Below are positions 61,098 to 64,000 of a DNA stretch of 64,000 nt, in pieces; position 1 is the first letter of the stretch; the number at the start of each line of letters is the position of its first letter. The position numbers were made by a program, and so were the translations under genes. Source of the DNA: Parasporobacterium sp. (GTDB lineage Bacteria > Bacillota > Clostridia > Lachnospirales > Lachnospiraceae); the NCBI GenBank assembly GCA_017510065.1, contig JAFWOB010000114.1, positions 1 through 64,000 on the forward strand, in the 5' to 3' direction. Under the pieces are notes generated by a model, which was given only the letters and a program-made list of their open reading frames with translations, was not told the origin of the DNA and did not search any database.

Positions 61098-61130
61098 ATG
61101 CAGGGCGGAAAACCTGTTTCCGCCCTGCAT
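61098..61130 (-). other. strong hairpin between binding protein and permease genes
   Basis: ATGCAGGGCGGAAA (61098-61111) pairs over 14 bp with TTTCCGCCCTGCAT (61117-61130) around a 5 nt loop. There is no T tract on the minus-strand 3' side (TAATACAG follows), so it probably stabilises or thins the message between the binding protein and permease. Confidence 0.8.
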
Positions 61131-61144
61131 GATTTCTGTGCTTC

Positions 61145-62230
61145 TTATTCTGTCTTGAAACGGTCGTCTCCGCCGCCTAATGCTGTCATAACTTCTTCAA
61201 TGTATTTGCTGGTATTCTGCTTAGCATCTTCGAAGTCATAGTCCATTACGTTTTCAGGATCAAGACCGAACTCTGCAGCAATTTCAGGTTGCTGCGCATT
61301 GTCGATCGTAAGGAACTGGTAGGAGCCGTTCTTTGCAGCCAACTCTACGCATTCCGGACTGAGCGCATATTCGATCCACAGTTTTGCAGCATTCGGATGC
61401 TGGCAGCCTTTGAAGATCGCGGTAGCGCCGATCTCGAAGGAGGTTCCCGATGAAGGAATGATCAGCTGGATGTTTCCATAGCCATTATCCACGATCTGGG
61501 TGATGCCGTCATGCAGGAAGCCGATACCTACAACGCATTCTCCTGTACCGACGTTCTTGGACGGACCGGAGCCGGACTTGGTATAGATCTCAATGTTCTT
61601 GTCAAGATCCACAAGATACTGGATACCTTCATCATGGCCGAATTTCTGGATCATGGTATTGACAACCAGTTTTGCTGTTCCTGCTGTGTTGTAGTTGGAC
61701 AGCCAGATCAGGCCTTCATATTTGGGATCCAGCAGATCTGTCCAATCCTGCGGTGCTTCGATTCCCATTCTGTCCAGTTCATCAGCATTAACCATAAAGC
61801 CGAGAATTCCCTTGTAGATACCATACCATGCACCCTCTGCATCACGGTATGCAGGGCTGATCAGATGGCTTGCGTTGATCGCTTCATAAGGCTCCAGGAG
61901 TCCGCCTGCTGCTGCCTCATTATAAGGATCCGTTGTTCCGCCGAACCAGACATCGCCGGAAGGATTGCCGTTTTCTTCCTCGATCTTGGCCTGGACTTCA
62001 CCGGTGGAGAGACGCTGATACTGGACATCGATGCCGTAGAGCTCAGCAAAGTGATCACATGCTGCAGCAAGATAATCTTCCTCGCAGGAACCATAGACCA
62101 CTAAAGTGCCTTCTTCCTGGGCTGCCGCGATCAGGTCTTCCGGAATAGCTGCTTCCTCGGCGAATGCAGTGGTTCCGAAAAGACCCAGGACCAATACTGC
62201 TGCCAACAATACTGTCAATAGTTTTTTCAT
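61145..62230 (-). CDS. Fe3+-type ABC transporter substrate-binding protein
   Basis: 361 residues from ATG 62230, chosen for GGAGGT 7 bp upstream and for the signal peptide it begins (KKLLTVLLAAVLVLGLFGTTAFAEE). The fold matches FbpA/AfuA and relatives: EGTLVVYGSCEEDYLAAACD, VWFGGTTDPYNEAAAGGLLE, YRDAEGAWYGIYKG and IEYALSPECVELAAKNGSYQ. Such proteins bind ferric iron or, in close relatives, phosphonates, thiamine or polyamines, so Fe3+ is the most likely but not proven cargo. It leads the operon and is divergent from the alcohol dehydrogenase gene. Confidence 0.9.
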   Translation of the reverse strand: MKKLLTVLLAAVLVLGLFGTTAFAEEAAIPEDLIAAAQEEGTLVVYGSCEEDYLAAACDHFAELYGIDVQYQRLSTGEVQAKIEEENGNPSGDVWFGGTTDPYNEAAAGGLLEPYEAINASHLISPAYRDAEGAWYGIYKGILGFMVNADELDRMGIEAPQDWTDLLDPKYEGLIWLSNYNTAGTAKLVVNTMIQKFGHDEGIQYLVDLDKNIEIYTKSGSGPSKNVGTGECVVGIGFLHDGITQIVDNGYGNIQLIIPSSGTSFEIGATAIFKGCQHPNAAKLWIEYALSPECVELAAKNGSYQFLTIDNAQQPEIAAEFGLDPENVMDYDFEDAKQNTSKYIEEVMTALGGGDDRFKTE

Positions 62231-62467
62231 GTTTTTACCTCCATCCTTAATAATGATCCGAAACATGCCCGTTCATCCCAAGGGCGTGTTCGTCTTGTTC
62301 ATTATGCTATATCATATTTAAAAAAAATTCAATTCTTTGTGCATAATTTGCAATAGTAAAATATACCGGAATCTCATTATTTCCAAAAATGAATAGATAT
62401 CCAAGGATAGATAATATATATTGATAAAGTAAAGCATTATCTTGGCACCATAGAAAGGAGACTTATC

Positions 62468-63418
62468 ATGAAAGGTTGGGAATTTACTGGTACACATCAG
62501 CCTCTTAAGATCGTAGAAAAGCCGGATCCGAAGGCGAAACCGGGATATGTTGTTCTGAAGACACTGGCAGGGGGCCTTTGTCATTCAGATGTCAGTGCCC
62601 TGGACATCGAGTCCTGGATGGGAAGCTTCAACGTTCCGGTTATCATGGGACATGAGGTGTGCGGCGAGATCGTTGAGATCGGCGAAGGCGTAGAAGGATA
62701 TGCGGTTGGTGATATCGTTGCTGTATGCCCGCTGTATGCGAAAGACGGAACAACCCCCGGATATACCCGTGACGGCGGATACGGAACCATGACGACAGCT
62801 CCGGTGGAACAGCTGGTCAAGGTGCCGGAAGGACTTGCTCCGGCAAAAGCTGCAGCTGCAACGGATGCAGGCGCAACTTCCTATCATGCTGTTTGTACAG
62901 TAGGTGGTGTAGGTGCCGGAACGAAGGTCGGTATCATCGGCGTCGGCGGACTCGGACAGTTTGCTGTGCGTATTGCCGTCCTGAAGGGAGCGGAAGTTTA
63001 CGTGGCAACAAGAAAGCCATCCGCACAGGAACGCGCTCTCAGCCTCGGCGCAAAAGAGGTTAAGCCCAGCATTACTGATTTTGCAGATAAAAACCTGGAT
63101 GTGATCATCGATTTCGCAGGAGCTGGCAAAACCACCGCAGACGCACTCAATACAGTAAAACAGTACGGCAAGGTTGTACTGGTCGGTATGGCAAGCGACA
63201 AATCCGAGATCTATACATACTCCATGATCTTCAAGGAACTGACATTTATGGGATCCCAGGGCAGTACAACAGAAGACCTCAGAGGATGTCTTGAACTCCT
63301 TGCAAGCGGAGAGCTTGATCCGAAGATCAATATCTGCACGTTTGATGAGATCGGAGAGGGAATCGACAGACTGCGCAGAGGCGAGATCGATGGACGACTT
63401 GTCTGCCTGTATGATTGA
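62468..63418 (+). CDS. zinc-dependent alcohol dehydrogenase, short (MDR family)
   Basis: 316 residues, about 30 short of typical members. The catalytic zinc site is present (GGLCHSDVS, GHEVCGEIVEIGEG), and the NAD(P) loop is VGIIGVGGLGQFAVRIA. The structural zinc lobe with four cysteines is missing: VCPLYAKDGTTPGYTRDGGY goes straight on to the core. Close homologues with this deletion occur in Clostridia. GAAAGGAGA precedes the ATG. It overlaps the CobW-like gene by 8 nt, so they are translated together; a link between the enzyme's zinc supply and that protein is possible. Confidence 0.88.
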   Translation: MKGWEFTGTHQPLKIVEKPDPKAKPGYVVLKTLAGGLCHSDVSALDIESWMGSFNVPVIMGHEVCGEIVEIGEGVEGYAVGDIVAVCPLYAKDGTTPGYTRDGGYGTMTTAPVEQLVKVPEGLAPAKAAAATDAGATSYHAVCTVGGVGAGTKVGIIGVGGLGQFAVRIAVLKGAEVYVATRKPSAQERALSLGAKEVKPSITDFADKNLDVIIDFAGAGKTTADALNTVKQYGKVVLVGMASDKSEIYTYSMIFKELTFMGSQGSTTEDLRGCLELLASGELDPKINICTFDEIGEGIDRLRRGEIDGRLVCLYD

Positions 63419-64000
63419 TACCCGTATCGTATACGGCTTTCCCGGAGGGGGAAAAACCCATTATATAAGAGACTGTATCAGAAATGATTATTTTCACAAA
63501 TACGGCTTTACATTGATCCTTTGCTTTGAGCGGGGAGAAGAAGAGTATGATGCAGAGGAACTCCGGGAGAAAAAAGCTTTCGCGGCATATTATGAAGACG
63601 GTACAGAGATAGGGGCATTCTGCATAGAACAGATCAGGATCCATCATCCTGACCGGATCTACGTGGAGATGAATGCAAAACTTCCGGATCTGAGAAGGGA
63701 ATTTCCCGAGTCGATGAATGTGACATCTGCGGTGACGTGGATCGACTGGACGGCTCTGGAGTCTCATTTTGCAAATGACAGACAGATGATCAGTCAGATG
63801 GTTTCGGAATCTCTGCAGATCACATTTCGGAACTGTCCGTCCAAAGATCTTCTGGCACCTTACGGACAGGACTTTCAATTGATGAACCACAGGGCTTCCT
63901 ATCTCAGGGAAGATCCGATGGGATATCACGAGAGAGCATTTGACCTGTTTGTCCCTTATTCACTGGATGAGGAAAAGATCACGATCCGTGCCGGAGATTA
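63411..64000 (+). CDS. CobW/G3E-like P-loop protein (partial, runs off window)
   Basis: At least 196 residues, open to the right edge. The N-terminal IVYGFPGGGKTHYIRDCI is a Walker A loop in the style of the G3E family (CobW, UreG, HypB: GFLGSGKTT), followed by TLILCFERGEEEYD and RIYVEMNAKLPDLRREFP, where CobW proteins have their switch and Walker B segments. ATG 63411 overlaps the dehydrogenase stop by 8 nt; an in-frame ATG at 63390 is the alternative. G3E proteins deliver metals or cofactors, often zinc or cobalt, so the coupling to a zinc enzyme fits. The CxCC metal motif of COG0523 is not visible in this part. Confidence 0.72.
   Translation, partial: MIDTRIVYGFPGGGKTHYIRDCIRNDYFHKYGFTLILCFERGEEEYDAEELREKKAFAAYYEDGTEIGAFCIEQIRIHHPDRIYVEMNAKLPDLRREFPESMNVTSAVTWIDWTALESHFANDRQMISQMVSESLQITFRNCPSKDLLAPYGQDFQLMNHRASYLREDPMGYHERAFDLFVPYSLDEEKITIRAGD

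Noticed and set aside
1..64000. tRNA, rRNA, riboswitch or T-box elements
   Set aside because: I scanned the intergenic regions by eye and saw no cloverleaf, T-box or known riboswitch core; a covariance-model search would be needed to exclude weak cases.

Overview
The window looks like a chromosome segment of an anaerobic gut-type Firmicute, probably a Lachnospiraceae-like member of the Clostridia. The grounds are protein families and style only: strong AGGAGG-type ribosome binding sites, short intergenic gaps with many 4-8 nt gene overlaps, SigA-like promoters, intrinsic terminators, Ktr potassium uptake, an OFA-type MFS carrier and hybrid sensor kinases. No ribosomal RNA or tRNA gene, phage, transposase or CRISPR array was seen. 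All genes run on the plus strand except one acetyltransferase (31558-32109), an iron-type ABC operon (58263-62230) and a small remnant near 27.3 kb.

Layout. 0-4.1 kb: a YcaQ-like DNA glycosylase, small accessory proteins, an S66 peptidase and several gene remnants. 4.1-9.7 kb: two hybrid histidine kinases, the second translationally coupled to a sugar-type solute-binding protein, with no ABC permease nearby. 9.8-14.4 kb: a Fis-type regulator that looks like a sigma-54 activator but has lost its ATPase and sigma-54 signatures, then a CitMHS carrier and an AtuA-type two-gene unit behind palindromic operators. 14.5-18.5 kb: PAP2 phosphatase, then a thiol/sulfur cassette of gamma-glutamylcysteine ligase, class II glutamine amidotransferase and rhodanese-TtcA fusion. 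18.6-27.2 kb: acetate carrier, an internally deleted URO-D protein, a HAD hydrolase, a very large GH5 cellulase-GT2 cellulose synthase fusion, KtrB/KtrA and a GHL10 hydrolase. 27.2-31.5 kb: a deletion scar, a truncated ATP-grasp enzyme, a nitroreductase, a phased array of palindromes, a BASS transporter and a PuuD-type peptidase. 31.5-38.2 kb: acetyltransferases, a truncated TIM-barrel protein, a cyclohexadienyl-dehydratase-like secreted protein, a HAD lipoprotein, a racemase, a NifX-SlyD fusion and a condensation-fold acyltransferase.

38.5-43.9 kb: a GH3 glycosidase followed by a complete set of binding protein and two permeases for a CUT1 sugar ABC importer (no ATPase here). 44-50 kb: YhhN membrane protein, a short UvrA paralogue, an OFA-type MFS carrier and a LivJ-like binding protein. 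50.1-57.2 kb: a compact seven-gene operon that matches the legionaminic (nonulosonic) acid pathway from nucleotide sugar to CMP-activated product. 57.2-64 kb: a secreted alpha/beta hydrolase, an Fbp-type ABC importer on the minus strand, a short zinc alcohol dehydrogenase and the start of a CobW-like P-loop protein cut by the window end.

The most unusual items are the catalytically dead sigma-54-activator-like regulator with its palindromic sites, the nine-unit array of palindromes spaced 41-43 bp, the GH5-GT2 fusion, the NifX-SlyD fusion with a Cys/His-rich linker, and the gshA/amidotransferase/rhodanese-TtcA cassette. The window also carries an unusual number of broken genes (at least five).
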